Shown here one piece after another: positions 23,968 to 34,521 of a stretch of DNA of 64,000 nucleotides. The stretch is from Agromyces salentinus (GTDB lineage Bacteria; Actinomycetota; Actinomycetes; Actinomycetales; Microbacteriaceae): positions 1 to 64,000 of the forward strand of contig NZ_WBIR01000009.1 in NCBI RefSeq assembly GCF_009749395.1, read 5' to 3'. The notes under the pieces were generated by a model. The model was not told where the DNA came from, made no database searches, and saw only the letters and a program-made list of their open reading frames with translations. The first letter of the stretch is position 1. Each line of letters begins with the position of its first letter. A program made the translations under genes and the position numbers.

Positions 23968-26070
23968 TCACCACGGGCTGGGCGCAGGTGGCGCCACCAC
24001 CGGAGGCCGGTCATCGCACGTGATCGTGTTCGGGAGCATCCACGGGGCCAGCCAGGCGCCGCCGGCTCCGCCGCCGTCATTGCCGCCCAGGTCGACGAGC
24101 GAGAACTCCGAACCGGTCGGCCCGAAGTTGAACGCACCGCAGTTGTTGACCCCGACGGCCCCGACGTTGCGGGCGTCGACGTTCTCGAAGGTCGCGAAGC
24201 CGGCGACCCGGGCGCTGACGACCGACGTGCCGGTCCCATCGATCCGGAGGTCCGCGAAATGCACGTTCGTGATCGAGTACAGGTCCTTCACCGGCCAGTC
24301 GGCCACGAGCATGATCGCGTTGTAGGTGCTGTCGAGGAAGTGATTCCCGACGACGCGGATGTCGGCGTCGATGGAGCGATCGAGCGCGTAGAGCCAGATG
24401 GCGCCCAGCCCGATGTTCCAGTTGAGCTCGTAGGTTCCGGCGCGCACGGTGGTGTTGTCGGTGATCGACAGCCCGCCCGTGAACGGCTCGGCGCCGAAGC
24501 GGGACCCGACATGGAGGCCGCTGCCCTCGCGGATCGGATCGGCGATGAGGTTGCCGGACACCGTGTTGTCGGTGCCGCCGTAGATCGCGATGCCGTTGGC
24601 GAGGGTGGGCGTCTGCACGGTGTTGCGGGAGAAGGTGTTGTTCGCGTTCGCCTCGTGCTCGGACCACATGGCGAGGCCGTCGTCACCCGAGTTGCGCACG
24701 AAGTTGCCGGTCACGGTCGAGTTCGTGACGCCGGTGTGGAAGTTGAGCGCGTCCGCGACCTGGTCGACGATGATGTTGTCCTCGACCACGAGGCCGTCCA
24801 TCGGCCCGTCGAACCACATGCCGACCTTCGTGTGCCTGATGTGCAGGCCGCGGATGCTCGAGTCGCTCATGGCGCCGCCGACGCCGTTCACCTGATCGGT
24901 GTCGATGCGCTCGCGCACGTCGCCCTCGATGGCGAAGCCCGAGAGGTGCACGTTCGTGCTCCCGCCGCTCGCGGCATCCTTTCCGTAGAAGCCGACGCCC
25001 GTGTGCACCGAACCATCGGGCGACGGCTCGTCCAGGGCCACCTCCCGGCCGCGGATGACGGTGTACCAGTTGCCGGCGCCCTCGATCGTGACGTCGTCCA
25101 CGATCAGGTGACGGCTGACGGAGAACACCCCCGGCGGCACGTAGACCGGGAGGTCGCGCTTCTGCGCGAAGGCGATGGCGCGCTCGAACGCTCGGGCCGC
25201 GTCGCGCCGCCCCGTGGGGTCGGCTCCGAACAGCAGGACGTTCGCGGCCTTCAGGCGAACGTGCGGCGGCCCGACACGCTCGGTGTCGATGAGGTCGATC
25301 GTCGTCAGGGCCGCGGTGGTGCGCTCGGGGGCGGTCAGGCGGATCACGTCGCCGGCCCGGTACGTCTTCGGCAGCAGCATCCGCTGCTCATCGTAGAAGT
25401 GCATCGGGCGGAACGGGGTCGCGACCTCGTAGCCCTCGCCTGGCACGCAACCGCATTCGGTGATCCACCAGTCCGGATGCAGCAGGCCGGCGTTCGGGTC
25501 GTTCGTGAACGGGTACTGGTTGTAGAGCCAGGAGTACTCGGAGGTCAGTTGCATGGTCCTCGCCCTGCCGCCGTTCACGGACACCTCGAGCGGTGCTCGG
25601 ATGCCGCCTCCGTCGGGTGCGTCGGGGATGCTGTACCTGACCGTGACCGCGTTGGTGCTGGCCGGGAGCGTGAACTCGACGTACTGGCCGGGCGCCAGTT
25701 GCACGGCGCTGCGTCCGGATGCCTCGGCCGGCAGCGTGTACGCGTCGCGGCCCGGCCCGATGCGCGTACCGGTGTGCACGGCGTTCTCGGCCTCCTGCTC
25801 GAGGAAGGCGGTGTCCGCGCCGCGGCCCGCGACGAGCGCCGGGTCGAGCGCCGCGCGCGTCACCACCGGTTCCGGGGCGGAGCGCGTGTGCACCTCTCCC
25901 GAGACGGCGGTCGTGCCCGTGGCCGCCGACGCGGTCAGCGGGCCGGACACCGCCGTGCTCAGCGCGACGGCGGCGACCAGGAGGACGCCCCGGGTTCGGC
26001 GGAGCGGGGACGTTCGGGGATCTCGCGTTCGACTCGCTCGGGCGTCGTGGATCTTGTCACGGGTCTTCAT
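23968..26070 (-). CDS. Secreted GH87-type alpha-1,3-glucanase (mutanase/mycodextranase-like)
   Basis: 700 residues. A long signal peptide (basic start, hydrophobic [19 protein letters not shown], cleavage near ASA-A at about 50) shows export. A beta-sandwich, CBM6-like region starting with [10 protein letters not shown] (about 92-230) precedes a right-handed beta-helix (about 280-690). The helix contains [56 protein letters not shown] and [10 protein letters not shown]440, D463 and D464 match in spacing (23 and 1) the three catalytic aspartates reported for GH87 Agl-FH1. It probably degrades fungal or bacterial alpha-1,3-glucan. ATG 26070 follows AGAGGAAC. Three 11-base repeats lie upstream. 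Confidence 0.82.
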   Translation of the reverse strand: MKTRDKIHDARASRTRDPRTSPLRRTRGVLLVAAVALSTAVSGPLTASAATGTTAVSGEVHTRSAPEPVVTRAALDPALVAGRGADTAFLEQEAENAVHTGTRIGPGRDAYTLPAEASGRSAVQLAPGQYVEFTLPASTNAVTVRYSIPDAPDGGGIRAPLEVSVNGGRARTMQLTSEYSWLYNQYPFTNDPNAGLLHPDWWITECGCVPGEGYEVATPFRPMHFYDEQRMLLPKTYRAGDVIRLTAPERTTAALTTIDLIDTERVGPPHVRLKAANVLLFGADPTGRRDAARAFERAIAFAQKRDLPVYVPPGVFSVSRHLIVDDVTIEGAGNWYTVIRGREVALDEPSPDGSVHTGVGFYGKDAASGGSTNVHLSGFAIEGDVRERIDTDQVNGVGGAMSDSSIRGLHIRHTKVGMWFDGPMDGLVVEDNIIVDQVADALNFHTGVTNSTVTGNFVRNSGDDGLAMWSEHEANANNTFSRNTVQTPTLANGIAIYGGTDNTVSGNLIADPIREGSGLHVGSRFGAEPFTGGLSITDNTTVRAGTYELNWNIGLGAIWLYALDRSIDADIRVVGNHFLDSTYNAIMLVADWPVKDLYSITNVHFADLRIDGTGTSVVSARVAGFATFENVDARNVGAVGVNNCGAFNFGPTGSEFSLVDLGGNDGGGAGGAWLAPWMLPNTITCDDRPPVVAPPAPSPW

Positions 26071-26203
26071 CGACTCGTTCCTCTCGCGTGCGTCGTGCGC
26101 CGACGGTCCAGGCCTCGGCGATTGAGGCGAATGTACGTCCGGCCACGTCGTGCTGACAAGGCACACCGCGCAACTGTCGAGGGAATGTCGAGTTCTTGCA
26201 GAA

Positions 26204-26267
26204 CCTGGCGCAAGCACGTGCAAGCCGTGCACCTCGGTTCCCCGCCTGGCGCAAGTCCGGGCGCAAG
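26204..26267. promoter_or_regulatory. Operator-like direct repeats between the glucanase gene and thrS
   Basis: CCTGGCGCAAG occurs at 26204-26214 and 26245-26255, and CCGGGCGCAAG (one change) at 26257-26267. Another GCAAG is at 26220 and an inverted CTTGC at 26195. The exact copies start 41 bases apart, about four helical turns. The block lies 134-197 bases upstream of the glucanase start and about 100 bases before thrS. The regulator is unknown. Confidence 0.5.
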
Positions 26268-26367
26268 CGTCCGCGGGAGTCCGGGAGGGCGGATGCGGCG
26301 CCAAGACGGTGCCCACCACCGCACTACAGTTGAAGGGTTCATCTCAACTCGCAGGGAGTGGTTCACA

Positions 26368-28356
26368 GTGGCCGACGGTTTCGAGCTCTTCACCGATCGT
26401 TCCGTTGTCGCGATGCGCGTCAACGGCGAGCTCAAGGATCTCGCGACGACGGTGAGCGACACCGACGTGGTCGAGCCCGTCACGATCGACTCGGCCGACG
26501 GCCTGTCGATCCTCCGGCACTCCGCGGCCCACGTGCTCGCACAGGCGGTGCAGACGGTCAACCCCGAGGCGAAGCTCGGCATCGGCCCGCCCATCACCGA
26601 CGGGTTCTACTACGACTTCGACGTGGCCGAGGCGTTCAGCACCGATGACCTCAAGGCGCTCGACAAGGAGATGGCCCGCATCATCCGTCAGGGCCAGCGC
26701 TTCATGCGCAGGGTCGTGACCGAGGACGAGGCGCGCGCCGAGCTCGCGAACGAGCCCTACAAGCTCGAGCTCATCGGGCTCAAGGGCGCCGCCGGACACG
26801 GCAAGGGCTCCGGCGACGACCACGAGGCCGTCGAGGTGGGCGCCGGCGAACTGACGATCTACGACAACGTCGACCCGAAGTCGGGCGACGTCGTCTGGAA
26901 GGACCTCTGCCGGGGGCCGCACCTGCCGAACACCCGCATGATCGGCAACGGCTGGGCGCTCCAGCGCGTGGCCGGCGCCTACTGGCGCGGCAGCGAGAAG
27001 AACCCGCAGCTGCAGCGCATCTACGGCACCGCGTGGCCGACGAAGGACGAGCTCCGCGCCTACCAGCAGCGACTCGAGGAGGCCGCCAAGCGCGACCACC
27101 GCAAGCTCGGCAAGGACCTCGACCTCTTCTCATTCCCCGACGAGATCGGCTCCGGCCTCTCGGTGTGGCACCCGAAGGGCGGGGTCATCCGCGGCGAGAT
27201 GGAGCAGCACGCCCGTCGGCGACACATCGAGGGCGGCTACACCTACGTCTACACGCCGCACATCTCGAAGGAGGACCTGTTCCTCACCTCGAACCACCTC
27301 GTCACGTATCGGGAGGGCATGTTCCCGCCCATCGTGATGGACGAGGAGCGCGATGCCGACGGCAACATCACCAAGGCGGGCCAGGACTACTACCTGAAGC
27401 CCATGAACTGCCCGATGCACATCCTCATCTACAAGGAGCGCGCGCGCAGCTACCGGGACCTGCCCATGCGGCTGGCCGAGAACGGCACGGTCTACCGCAA
27501 CGAGCTCTCGGGCGCACTGCACGGGCTCACCCGAGTGCGCGGCTTCACGCAGGACGACTCGCACCTCTTCGTGACCCCCGAGCAGCTCGAGGAGGAGGCG
27601 ACCCGCGTGCTCGAGTTCGTCATCTCGATGCTGCGCGACTTCGGCCTCGAGGACTTCGAGCTCGAACTCTCCATGCGAGACGACGAGAAGTCGAAGTGGA
27701 TCGGGTCCGAGGAGTTCTGGGAGTACTCGACGAACGCACTGCGCAACGTCGCGGTGGCGAGCGGGCTCAAGCTCACCGAGGTCCCGGGCGAGGCGGCGTT
27801 CTACGGCCCGAAGATCGACCTGAAGACGCGCGATGCGATCGGCCGCACCTGGCAGCTCTCCACCGTGCAGGTCGATCCGAACCTGCCCGAGCGGTTCGAG
27901 CTCGAGTACATGGGTCCCGACGGCGAGAAGCACCGGCCGATCATGATCCACCGTGCACTCTTCGGATCGATCGAGCGATTCTTCGCGATCCTGCTCGAGC
28001 ACTACGCCGGCGCCTTCCCGGTCTGGCTGGCTCCCGTCCAGGTCGTCGGCATCCCCGTGGCCGAGGAGTTCGCGCCGTACCTCGGCGCGGTCATCGCCCG
28101 CCTGCGGGCGTCCGGCGTCCGGGCCGAACTCGACTCGAGCGACGAGCGCATGCAGAAGAAGATCCGCACGCACACCACCCAGAAGGTGCCCGTGCAGCTC
28201 ATCGCAGGAGAGCAGGACCGCTCCGGTGAGACCGTGTCGTTCCGGTTCCGCGACGGGACCCAGACCAACGGGGTTCCGATCGACGAGGCCGTCGAGTTGA
28301 TCCTCGGCGCGATCGCCACGAGGAAGCTCGTCAACACGGCCGAGGACCTGGCGTGA
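26368..28356 (+). CDS. thrS: Threonyl-tRNA synthetase
   Basis: 662 residues from GTG 26368, with AGGGAGTG upstream; the frame is open for 2 kb before but only as a shadow of the glucanase gene. An N-terminal TGS-like domain (1-65) leads to the editing/SAD domain with the [10 protein letters not shown] zinc-type histidines. The class II core follows ([12 protein letters not shown] region, [37 protein letters not shown]), then the C-terminal anticodon domain ([10 protein letters not shown] to the end). No T-box leader could be made out upstream. The stop overlaps the HIT gene (GTGA). Confidence 0.96.
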   Translation: MADGFELFTDRSVVAMRVNGELKDLATTVSDTDVVEPVTIDSADGLSILRHSAAHVLAQAVQTVNPEAKLGIGPPITDGFYYDFDVAEAFSTDDLKALDKEMARIIRQGQRFMRRVVTEDEARAELANEPYKLELIGLKGAAGHGKGSGDDHEAVEVGAGELTIYDNVDPKSGDVVWKDLCRGPHLPNTRMIGNGWALQRVAGAYWRGSEKNPQLQRIYGTAWPTKDELRAYQQRLEEAAKRDHRKLGKDLDLFSFPDEIGSGLSVWHPKGGVIRGEMEQHARRRHIEGGYTYVYTPHISKEDLFLTSNHLVTYREGMFPPIVMDEERDADGNITKAGQDYYLKPMNCPMHILIYKERARSYRDLPMRLAENGTVYRNELSGALHGLTRVRGFTQDDSHLFVTPEQLEEEATRVLEFVISMLRDFGLEDFELELSMRDDEKSKWIGSEEFWEYSTNALRNVAVASGLKLTEVPGEAAFYGPKIDLKTRDAIGRTWQLSTVQVDPNLPERFELEYMGPDGEKHRPIMIHRALFGSIERFFAILLEHYAGAFPVWLAPVQVVGIPVAEEFAPYLGAVIARLRASGVRAELDSSDERMQKKIRTHTTQKVPVQLIAGEQDRSGETVSFRFRDGTQTNGVPIDEAVELILGAIATRKLVNTAEDLA

Positions 28357-28934
28357 CCGACCCGTCGTCGGGTCCGGGCGCGAGCGATGCGGTGCCCGGG
28401 CTCGTCGACGCGGCGACCCTGCCCGGCGTGCCCGATGGGTTCCAGCGGCTCTGGACGCCCCATCGCATGGCGTACATCACCGCCGGTGCCGACGCGATGC
28501 GCGCCACGTGCCCGTTCTGCGCGGCACCCGGGAAGTCGGATGCGGACGGGCTCATCGTGCACCGCGGGCGCACCGCCTACGTGCTGCTGAACCTGTTCCC
28601 CTACAACTCCGGTCACCTGCTGGTCTGCCCGTACCGCCATATCGCGACCTATGACCAGGCGACGTCCGAGGAGGTGGCCGAGATCGGCGAGCTGACGCAG
28701 GTCGGCATGCGCGTGCTCCGCGAGGTGTCGCGGTGCGACGGCTTCAACATCGGCATGAACCAGGGCGCGGTCGCGGGCGCGGGGGTCGACGAGCACCTCC
28801 ACCAGCACGTCGTGCCGCGATGGGCCTCCGACGCGAACTTCTTCCCGATCATCGCCAGGACGAAGGCCCTGCCTCAACTGCTCGGCGACGTCCGCGAGGC
28901 CGTCGCCGGGGCCTGGCCCGATTCGGCCGCGTAG
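28353..28934 (+). CDS. HIT-family hydrolase/phosphorylase (Ap4A phosphorylase-like)
   Basis: 193 residues, GTG start inside the thrS stop. Catalytic HIT motif [10 protein letters not shown] near residue 149, an N-terminal CPFC pair that may bind zinc, and [17 protein letters not shown], all as in the actinobacterial diadenosine-tetraphosphate phosphorylase group (Rv2613c type). That group acts on Ap4A, a by-product of aminoacyl-tRNA synthetases, which fits the coupling to thrS. A phosphatidylinositol-phosphate synthase gene often follows in actinobacteria but is not here; pdxY lies convergent instead. Confidence 0.9.
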   Translation: MTDPSSGPGASDAVPGLVDAATLPGVPDGFQRLWTPHRMAYITAGADAMRATCPFCAAPGKSDADGLIVHRGRTAYVLLNLFPYNSGHLLVCPYRHIATYDQATSEEVAEIGELTQVGMRVLREVSRCDGFNIGMNQGAVAGAGVDEHLHQHVVPRWASDANFFPIIARTKALPQLLGDVREAVAGAWPDSAA

Positions 28935-29041
28935 TCACGCGCCCGGTCGTCGACGGGCAGGGGAGCGGCTGTCCGGCGGTTCCGTTGCGTGTACGACGGC
29001 GCGCGACATCCGGCGCTCGAAGGACGAGCGGATGCCGCGGC

Positions 29042-29893
29042 TCAGCGGACCCGACGCACCGTGAACTGCATCCGCGGGTTCGCGTACGCGTCCTGCGACT
29101 CGACGAGCTGCAGCTCGCGCTCGCCCGACTCGTGCGTGCGCTCGAGCAGGTCGAACACGCTGGACGTGGTGCGCGCGAGCGCGTCGGCGGCGTCGCGCGT
29201 GCGCAGGTAGTGCGCCGTGAACAGTGCGGCGCTCACGTCGCCCGATCCGTTGGCCTTCATCGGCAGGAGCGGGGTCTGCACGATCCAGGCACCGGCGTCG
29301 TCGACCGCGAGCATCTCGATGGTGCCCTCCTCACGATCGGGCCGCTCCACGCTCGTCACGAGCACGGCGGAGGGACCCGTCGCGCGCACGAGGTCCACCG
29401 AGGCGAGCGTCGACTCGAGCGTGTCGGGCTCCGTGTCGGTGAGGAAGCCGAGCTCGAACTGGTTGGGCGTGATCAGGTCGGCTGCGGGCACGACGCGGTC
29501 GCGGAGCAGGACGGGAATCGCGGGGGCCACGAAGCATCCGGACTTCGCATTGCCCATGACCGGATCGCACGCGTAGATCGCGTCCGGGTTGGCGGCCTTG
29601 ACCCGGGCCACCGCGTCGAGGATGACGTCGGCGATGCCCTCACCGCCCTGGTAGCCCGACAGCACGGCATCGATCCCGGGGAACGCGCCGCGCTCCTCGA
29701 TGCCCGTGATGACCTCGCGCACGTCGTCGGGGCTGATCATCGGCCCGCGCCAGGCGCCGTAGCCGGTGTGGTTGGAGAAGTTGACGGTGTAGACCGGCAG
29801 CACCTCGACCCCGATGCGCTGGAGGGGGAACACGGCCGCCGAGTTGCCGACGTGCCCGTAGGCCACGGCCGACTGGATCGAGAGAATCTTCAC
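29042..29893 (-). CDS. pdxY: Pyridoxal kinase
   Basis: 283 residues from GTG 29893. Features are [31 protein letters not shown] at the start, [41 protein letters not shown] and the C-terminal [20 protein letters not shown] anion hole and base, which together mark PdxY. It phosphorylates pyridoxal to PLP (salvage). The upstream neighbour on the same strand, 31 bases away, is PdxR, so salvage and control genes probably form one operon. Confidence 0.93.
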   Translation of the reverse strand: MKILSIQSAVAYGHVGNSAAVFPLQRIGVEVLPVYTVNFSNHTGYGAWRGPMISPDDVREVITGIEERGAFPGIDAVLSGYQGGEGIADVILDAVARVKAANPDAIYACDPVMGNAKSGCFVAPAIPVLLRDRVVPAADLITPNQFELGFLTDTEPDTLESTLASVDLVRATGPSAVLVTSVERPDREEGTIEMLAVDDAGAWIVQTPLLPMKANGSGDVSAALFTAHYLRTRDAADALARTTSSVFDLLERTHESGERELQLVESQDAYANPRMQFTVRRVR

Positions 29894-29924
29894 CGATCGA
29901 TCATCCCACCTTGGACGTCGCGGC

Positions 29925-31271
29925 TCATCCCGCAGCCCTGGCCGGCTCGGCGTTCGCGCGCACGGCACTGACCGAGGCGACGAGGTCGTCGGAGAGCTTC
30001 TGCAGGTCGGCGTCGTCGAGCTCGTGCACGGTGAGCCGGAGACGTTCGGACGGTGCACGCTCGCCGAGCGCGAACTCGTCGCCGGGGCGGGCGAGCCAGC
30101 CCCGGCGCATGAGCTGCTCCGACACCGCGCGGGCGGGGGCACCGAGCGGGACCCAGACGTTGAGCCCGTCGCCCGGCCGGGTCGGGATGCCCCCGGCGGT
30201 CAGCATGCCGGCGAAGCGTTCGTTGCGGGCCGCGTAGTGCTCGCCCGCGGCGCGGATGCGGGCGGAGACGTCGGGATCGGTCGCGAGCGCGTGCACGAGT
30301 CGCTGCAGGAGGTGGCTCACCCACGTGGTGCCCGGCGTGAGCCGCATGGCGAGGCGGTGGGCCGTCTCGGGGTCGGACGCGGTCACGGCGAGGCACATGT
30401 CGGGGCCGAGGAACTTGGACACCGAGCGAACGAGCGCCCAGCGTCGGTGATCGGGGTCGATCAGCGAGTGGTAGGGGAGGCGCGACAGCAGGGAGTAGTG
30501 ATCGTCCTCGATCACCAGGACGTACGGATGCTCCCTGAGCACAGCGCGGAGGTCGGCGGCGCGGCGTGCGGTGAGGCTCGCTCCGGTCGGGTTCTGCGCG
30601 CGCGGCGTGCAGATGACCGCACGGACGCCCTGCTCGAGGGCGGCCCGAAGGCCGGCGACGGTCATGCCCTCCTCGTCGACCGGCACGGGCACGGGGCGAT
30701 ACCCCGCGATGCGGACGGTGTGGATGCTCGTGAGGAAGCACGGGTCCTCGAGCGCCACGGCGTCGTCGCGGGTCAGTGCCTGGGCGAGCAGGCGCTCCAT
30801 CGCGTCGGCGGCCCCGCTCGTGACGGTGAGGCGGGGATCGCAGCCGGCCGGCAGGTCGCCGCCCATCCATGCCTCGGCCCAGGCGGCCAGGTCGGGGTCG
30901 ATCACGGGCTCGCCGTAGAGCACTGGCCTGCCGGCGACGCGGGCCAGTGCGTTGGAGGGGTCGGGGATCCGGGACGGGTCGGGATTGCCGGTTCCGATGT
31001 CGCGGAGGGCGGTGCCCGCCGCGAAGCCCTCCTGTGCGACCGCGGCCGCGCCCGCCACGAGCGTGCCGCCACGGCCGCGCGTGACCACGGCGCCGGCGTT
31101 CGTCAGCTGCCGATAGGCGGAGACCGCGGTGTTCCGGTTCACGCCGAGATGCTCGGCGAGGGCGCGGACCGAGGGGAGCGCGTCGCCGGGGCGGAGCGCT
31201 CCCCGCTCGATGAGCGTGCGCAGGCTGTCGGCGATCTCGGCGGCCGATCGGCCCTCGATGTCGGTGATCAC
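29925..31271 (-). CDS. pdxR: MocR-family regulator PdxR (GntR DNA-binding / aminotransferase-like)
   Basis: 448 residues from GTG 31271, which has AAGGGG six bases before it; ATG 31301 would add 10 residues without a ribosome site. The N-terminal winged helix (about 10-75) has [32 protein letters not shown] fold-type I aminotransferase-like domain follows, with NPTGASL and the PLP lysine in [10 protein letters not shown]. PdxR senses PLP and activates pdxST while repressing itself in related actinobacteria and Listeria. It diverges from pdxS with a shared 114-base region. Confidence 0.92.
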   Translation of the reverse strand: MITDIEGRSAAEIADSLRTLIERGALRPGDALPSVRALAEHLGVNRNTAVSAYRQLTNAGAVVTRGRGGTLVAGAAAVAQEGFAAGTALRDIGTGNPDPSRIPDPSNALARVAGRPVLYGEPVIDPDLAAWAEAWMGGDLPAGCDPRLTVTSGAADAMERLLAQALTRDDAVALEDPCFLTSIHTVRIAGYRPVPVPVDEEGMTVAGLRAALEQGVRAVICTPRAQNPTGASLTARRAADLRAVLREHPYVLVIEDDHYSLLSRLPYHSLIDPDHRRWALVRSVSKFLGPDMCLAVTASDPETAHRLAMRLTPGTTWVSHLLQRLVHALATDPDVSARIRAAGEHYAARNERFAGMLTAGGIPTRPGDGLNVWVPLGAPARAVSEQLMRRGWLARPGDEFALGERAPSERLRLTVHELDDADLQKLSDDLVASVSAVRANAEPARAAG

Positions 31272-31309
31272 GTCACACCCCTTCCGGTGGTCTTCGCCCA
31301 TGCTATCTT

Positions 31310-31339
31310 TTGGCCTAGGACAATAGTTCTGTTGGTCTG
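31310..31339. promoter_or_regulatory. Shared pdxR/pdxS control region with direct repeats
   Basis: TTGGCCTA (31310-31317) and TTGGTCTG (31332-31339) start 22 bases apart, two helical turns, as is usual for MocR-type operators. They lie between the divergent pdxR and pdxS starts. Confidence 0.5.
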
Positions 31340-31385
31340 TTCCGATGCGCGACCCCCGCTCGCGCACGTCCGAGAGGATCCCCCT

Positions 31386-32276
31386 GTGACCGTATCCGAG
31401 ACGGGTTCGAGCCGCGTGAAGCGCGGTCTCGCCGAGATGCTGAAGGGCGGCGTCATCATGGACGTCGTCACCCCCGAGCAGGCGCGCATCGCCGAGGACG
31501 CCGGCGCCGTGGCCGTCATGGCGCTCGAGCGCGTGCCCGCCGACATCCGCTCGCAGGGCGGCGTCGCGCGCATGAGCGACCCCGACCTCATCGACGCGAT
31601 CATCGCCGAGGTGTCGATCCCCGTCATGGCGAAGGCGCGCATCGGCCACTTCGTCGAGGCGCAGGTGCTGCAGGCCCTCGACGTCGACTACATCGACGAG
31701 TCCGAGGTGCTCTCGCCGGCCGACTACGTCAACCACATCGACAAGTGGGCGTTCAACACCCCGTTCGTGTGCGGCGCGACGAACCTCGGTGAGGCGCTCC
31801 GCCGAATCAACGAGGGCGCGGCGATGATCCGCTCGAAGGGCGAGGCCGGCACCGGCGACGTGTCCGAGGCCACGAAGCACATCCGCAAGATCTCCTCCGA
31901 GATCAACGTGCTCCGCTCGATGACGAAGGACGAGCTCTACGTCGCCGCCAAGGAGCTCCAGGCCCCCTACGAGCTCGTGCTCGAGGTCGCCGAGACCGGC
32001 AAGCTCCCGGTCGTCCTCTTCGTCGCCGGAGGCGTCGCGACCCCCGCGGATGCCGCGATGATGATGCAGCTCGGAGCCGACGGCGTCTTCGTCGGCTCGG
32101 GCATCTTCAAGTCGGGCAACCCCGAGGCGCGTGCGGCCGCGGTCGTGAAGGCGACCACGTTCTACGACGACCCGTCCGTGATCGCCCAGGTCTCGCGCGG
32201 CCTCGGCGAAGCGATGGTGGGCATCAACGTCGCCGACCTCGCGGCACCGCACCGCCTCGCCGAGCGCGGCTGGTGA
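31386..32276 (+). CDS. pdxS: Pyridoxal 5'-phosphate synthase, lyase subunit
   Basis: 296 residues from GTG 31386 with AGAGGA upstream. It is a near-canonical Pdx[18 protein letters not shown] (first catalytic lysine in the K-rich start), [56 protein letters not shown], and [30 protein letters not shown]. It condenses ribose-5-phosphate, glyceraldehyde-3-phosphate and ammonia into PLP. It overlaps pdxT (GTGA). With pdxR and pdxY it makes a compact vitamin B6 locus. Confidence 0.97.
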   Translation: MTVSETGSSRVKRGLAEMLKGGVIMDVVTPEQARIAEDAGAVAVMALERVPADIRSQGGVARMSDPDLIDAIIAEVSIPVMAKARIGHFVEAQVLQALDVDYIDESEVLSPADYVNHIDKWAFNTPFVCGATNLGEALRRINEGAAMIRSKGEAGTGDVSEATKHIRKISSEINVLRSMTKDELYVAAKELQAPYELVLEVAETGKLPVVLFVAGGVATPADAAMMMQLGADGVFVGSGIFKSGNPEARAAAVVKATTFYDDPSVIAQVSRGLGEAMVGINVADLAAPHRLAERGW

Positions 32277-32920
32277 CGACGAACCTTCGAAGCGAGTCGC
32301 TCGACGCGGGCGGCCGGCCCTCGGCCGGCCCCCGCGTGGGCGTGCTCGCCCTCCAGGGCGACTTCCGGGAGCATGCGAAGGTGCTCGCGCTGCTCGGTGC
32401 CGAGGTCTCGCTCGTGCGCCGCCCCGCTGAGCTCGCCGGCATCGACGGCCTCGTGATCCCCGGAGGGGAGTCGAGCGTGATGGACAAGCTCGCGCGGATG
32501 TTCGGGCTCGCCGAGCCGCTGAGGGCGGCCATCGCCGGCGGGCTCCCCGTCTACGGCACCTGCGCGGGCCTCATCATGCTCGCGGACACCGTGCTCGACG
32601 CCATCGCCGGCCAGGAGTCGCTGGGCGGGCTCGACGTCGTCGTGCGGCGCAACGCCTTCGGCTCGCAGAACCAGTCGTTCGAGACCGACCTCGCGATTCC
32701 CGCGCTCGGCGATGAGCCGGTGCACGCGGTCTTCATCCGCGGCCCGGTGGTCGAATCGGTGGGCGCGTCGGCGACCGCGTTGGCGAGCCTGGAGGACGGG
32801 CGCGTCGTGGCCGTCGAGCAGGGCAACCTGCTCGGCACCAGCTTCCACCCCGAGATCACGGGGGAGCACCGGTTCCACGAGTACTTCCTCGGGAAGGTGC
32901 GGTCCCGCGCGAACCCGTGA
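32273..32920 (+). CDS. pdxT: Pyridoxal 5'-phosphate synthase, glutaminase subunit
   Basis: 215 residues. Its GTG overlaps the pdxS stop. The class I glutaminase triad is visible: Cys in YGTCAGLI near residue 100, and His and Glu in SFHPEITGE near 193-195. The usual [16 protein letters not shown] and [12 protein letters not shown] are present. The N-terminus has about 20 extra residues ([11 protein letters not shown]...) before the family start, so translation from an internal codon is possible. It provides ammonia to PdxS. Confidence 0.95.
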   Translation: MTTNLRSESLDAGGRPSAGPRVGVLALQGDFREHAKVLALLGAEVSLVRRPAELAGIDGLVIPGGESSVMDKLARMFGLAEPLRAAIAGGLPVYGTCAGLIMLADTVLDAIAGQESLGGLDVVVRRNAFGSQNQSFETDLAIPALGDEPVHAVFIRGPVVESVGASATALASLEDGRVVAVEQGNLLGTSFHPEITGEHRFHEYFLGKVRSRANP

Positions 32921-33123
32921 TCCGTCGGTTGGTGCGGAGGGCCGCGAGCCGCGGAGTGCAATCACCGCGAGCCGACATTCATGGCGGAGTGGCATCGATG
33001 CCCAGCCGGCAATGCGCTCAGGGCATTGATCCTCGACCCGAGGATGGCGACATCGCATCGCTCGCGCCCCTCGCGACCGCCCATCGACTCCACCCGAACT
33101 CGACGCACGATCAGCGCCGGCGG

Positions 33124-33129
33124 TAGCGT
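33124..33129 (+). promoter_or_regulatory. -10 box of the DUF1697 gene (leaderless start)
   Basis: TAGCGT followed by seven bases and GTG 33137. TCGACG, 18 bases upstream (33100-33105), could be a -35. Confidence 0.5.
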
Positions 33130-33136
33130 CGATCGC

Positions 33137-33667
33137 GTGACGGAATACATCGCCCTGCTGCGCGGCGTGAACGTCGGCGGCATCACGGTGAGGTCGGCCG
33201 ACCTCCGCGAGCTGTTCGAGGCCCTGGGCTTCACCTCGGTGCGCACGGTCCTCGCGAGCGGCAACGTCGCGTTCGAGCACGGCGGCCGCGAGGCATCCGC
33301 GAAGCTCAAGGCGCGCATCGAGGCCGCGCTCGGCGACCGCTTCGGCTACGAGGCGTGGATCGTCCTGCTCACCCGCGCCCAGTTGGCGGAGGTCGTCGCG
33401 GCCTTCCCGTTCGACGAGCATCGCGAGGGGTGGCATCCGTACGTGCTGTTCGGGTCGGATGCCGCGCATCTCGAGGCGCTCGCGGATGCCGCCGGCGAGC
33501 TCGATCCGGACGACGACGTGATCGCGACCGGCGCCGACGTCATCTACTGGCACAACCGCCGCGAGCGTGGCGTCGACAGCGCGTTCGCGAAGTCGACCGC
33601 GAAGGCCGTGTACAAGCGCACGACGACCAATCGCAATCTCCGCACGTTGCACAAGCTCCTCGGATGA
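33137..33667 (+). CDS. DUF1697 family protein
   Basis: 176 residues from GTG 33137. It starts TEYIALLRGVNVGGITVRSADLRELFEALGF, then VRTVLASGNVAFE, which are the conserved opening of DUF1697. It ends AFAKSTAKAVYKRTTTNRNLRTLHKL with the TxRNxxTxxKL signature. No known function. It stands alone with its own promoter between pdxT and yebC. The gene holds three copies of the window's frequent octamer plus a fourth in the same orientation set (33292-33490). Confidence 0.87.
   Translation: MTEYIALLRGVNVGGITVRSADLRELFEALGFTSVRTVLASGNVAFEHGGREASAKLKARIEAALGDRFGYEAWIVLLTRAQLAEVVAAFPFDEHREGWHPYVLFGSDAAHLEALADAAGELDPDDDVIATGADVIYWHNRRERGVDSAFAKSTAKAVYKRTTTNRNLRTLHKLLG
33292..33490. repeat. Cluster of four copies of the dispersed octamer CGGATGCC/GGCATCCG
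   Basis: Copies at 33292-33299, 33432-33439, 33456-33463 and 33483-33490, two in each orientation, inside the DUF1697 gene. This octamer occurs about 45 times across the window by hand count, in coding and intergenic DNA, with no strand preference. Confidence 0.6.
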
Positions 33668-33691
33668 ACGGCCCCTGAAGGCCCGCTGACC

Positions 33692-33697
33692 TAGAAT
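33692..33697 (+). promoter_or_regulatory. -10 box upstream of yebC-ruvCAB
   Basis: TAGAAT, 53 bases before yebC, close to the -10 consensus. The leader then carries AGGAG before the ATG. No clear -35. Confidence 0.5.
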
Positions 33698-33749
33698 GGT
33701 GACGCGCGGGCCGTGAGACGGCCGCACGAGAATTCGATTCAGGAGACGC

Positions 33750-34511
33750 ATGTCCGGGCATTCCAAGTGGGCGACGACCAAGCACAAGAAGGCGATCATC
33801 GATTCGCGTCGTGCGAAGTCGTTCGCGAAGCTCATCAAGAACATCGAGGTCGCTGCGAAGATGGGCGGCGCCGACATGTCGGGCAACCCGACCCTCGTCG
33901 ATGCGGTGCAGAAGGCGAAGAAGACCTCTGTTCCCAATGACAACATCGATCGGGCCATCAAGCGCGGGGCGGGCCTCACCGGTGAGTCCATCGACTACGC
34001 GACGATCATGTACGAGGGCTACGGCCCCAACGGCGTCGCGCTGCTCGTCGAGTGCCTCACCGACAACAAGAACCGTGCGGCCGCCGAGGTGCGCACGCTC
34101 ATGAGCCGCAACGGCGGCACCATGGCCGACCCGGGATCCGTGGCCTACAACTTCGCCCGCAAGGGGGTCATCGTCGTCGCCAAGACCGACGGCCTCACCG
34201 AGGACGACGTCCTCGCGGCCGTGCTCGACGCGGGCGCCGAGGAGGTCACCGACGAGGGTGAGACCTTCGAGGTCATCACCGAGGCATCCGACATGGTGGC
34301 GGCGCGCACGGCCCTCCAGGAGGCCGGCATCGACTACGACTCGGCCGACGCGGCCTTCGTCCCGTCCCTGAAGGTCGAGATCGACGCCGAGACGGCACGC
34401 AAGGTGTTCCGCCTCATCGACGCGCTCGAAGACAGCGATGACGTGCAGAACATCTACAGCAACTTCGATCTCTCGGCCGAGGTCCAGGCCGAGCTCGAGT
34501 CCGAGGAGTAG
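33750..34511 (+). CDS. yebC: YebC/PmpR family protein
   Basis: 253 residues with the full family pattern: [79 protein letters not shown] and the acidic C-terminal domain. YebC proteins bind DNA and are reported as transcriptional regulators; recent work ties them to translation through difficult proline stretches. It starts the yebC-ruvC-ruvA-ruvB run; ruvC begins 10 bases after its stop. Confidence 0.96.
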   Translation: MSGHSKWATTKHKKAIIDSRRAKSFAKLIKNIEVAAKMGGADMSGNPTLVDAVQKAKKTSVPNDNIDRAIKRGAGLTGESIDYATIMYEGYGPNGVALLVECLTDNKNRAAAEVRTLMSRNGGTMADPGSVAYNFARKGVIVVAKTDGLTEDDVLAAVLDAGAEEVTDEGETFEVITEASDMVAARTALQEAGIDYDSADAAFVPSLKVEIDAETARKVFRLIDALEDSDDVQNIYSNFDLSAEVQAELESEE

Positions 34512-34521
34512 GTCGATCGCC

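Noticed and set aside
23867..24325. A 152-residue plus-strand frame starting near the sigma gene
   Set aside because: It crosses the glucanase terminator hairpin and lies antisense to its 3' end; no family features.
24259..26367. A 1365-residue open frame running through the glucanase gene into thrS
   Set aside because: Only the part from GTG 26368 matches ThrRS; the upstream part is the antisense shadow of the glucanase gene and has no family features.
26071..26367. A T-box or other riboswitch before thrS
   Set aside because: No T-box sequence (the AGGGTGGNACCGCG-like element), no specifier stem and no terminator could be found.
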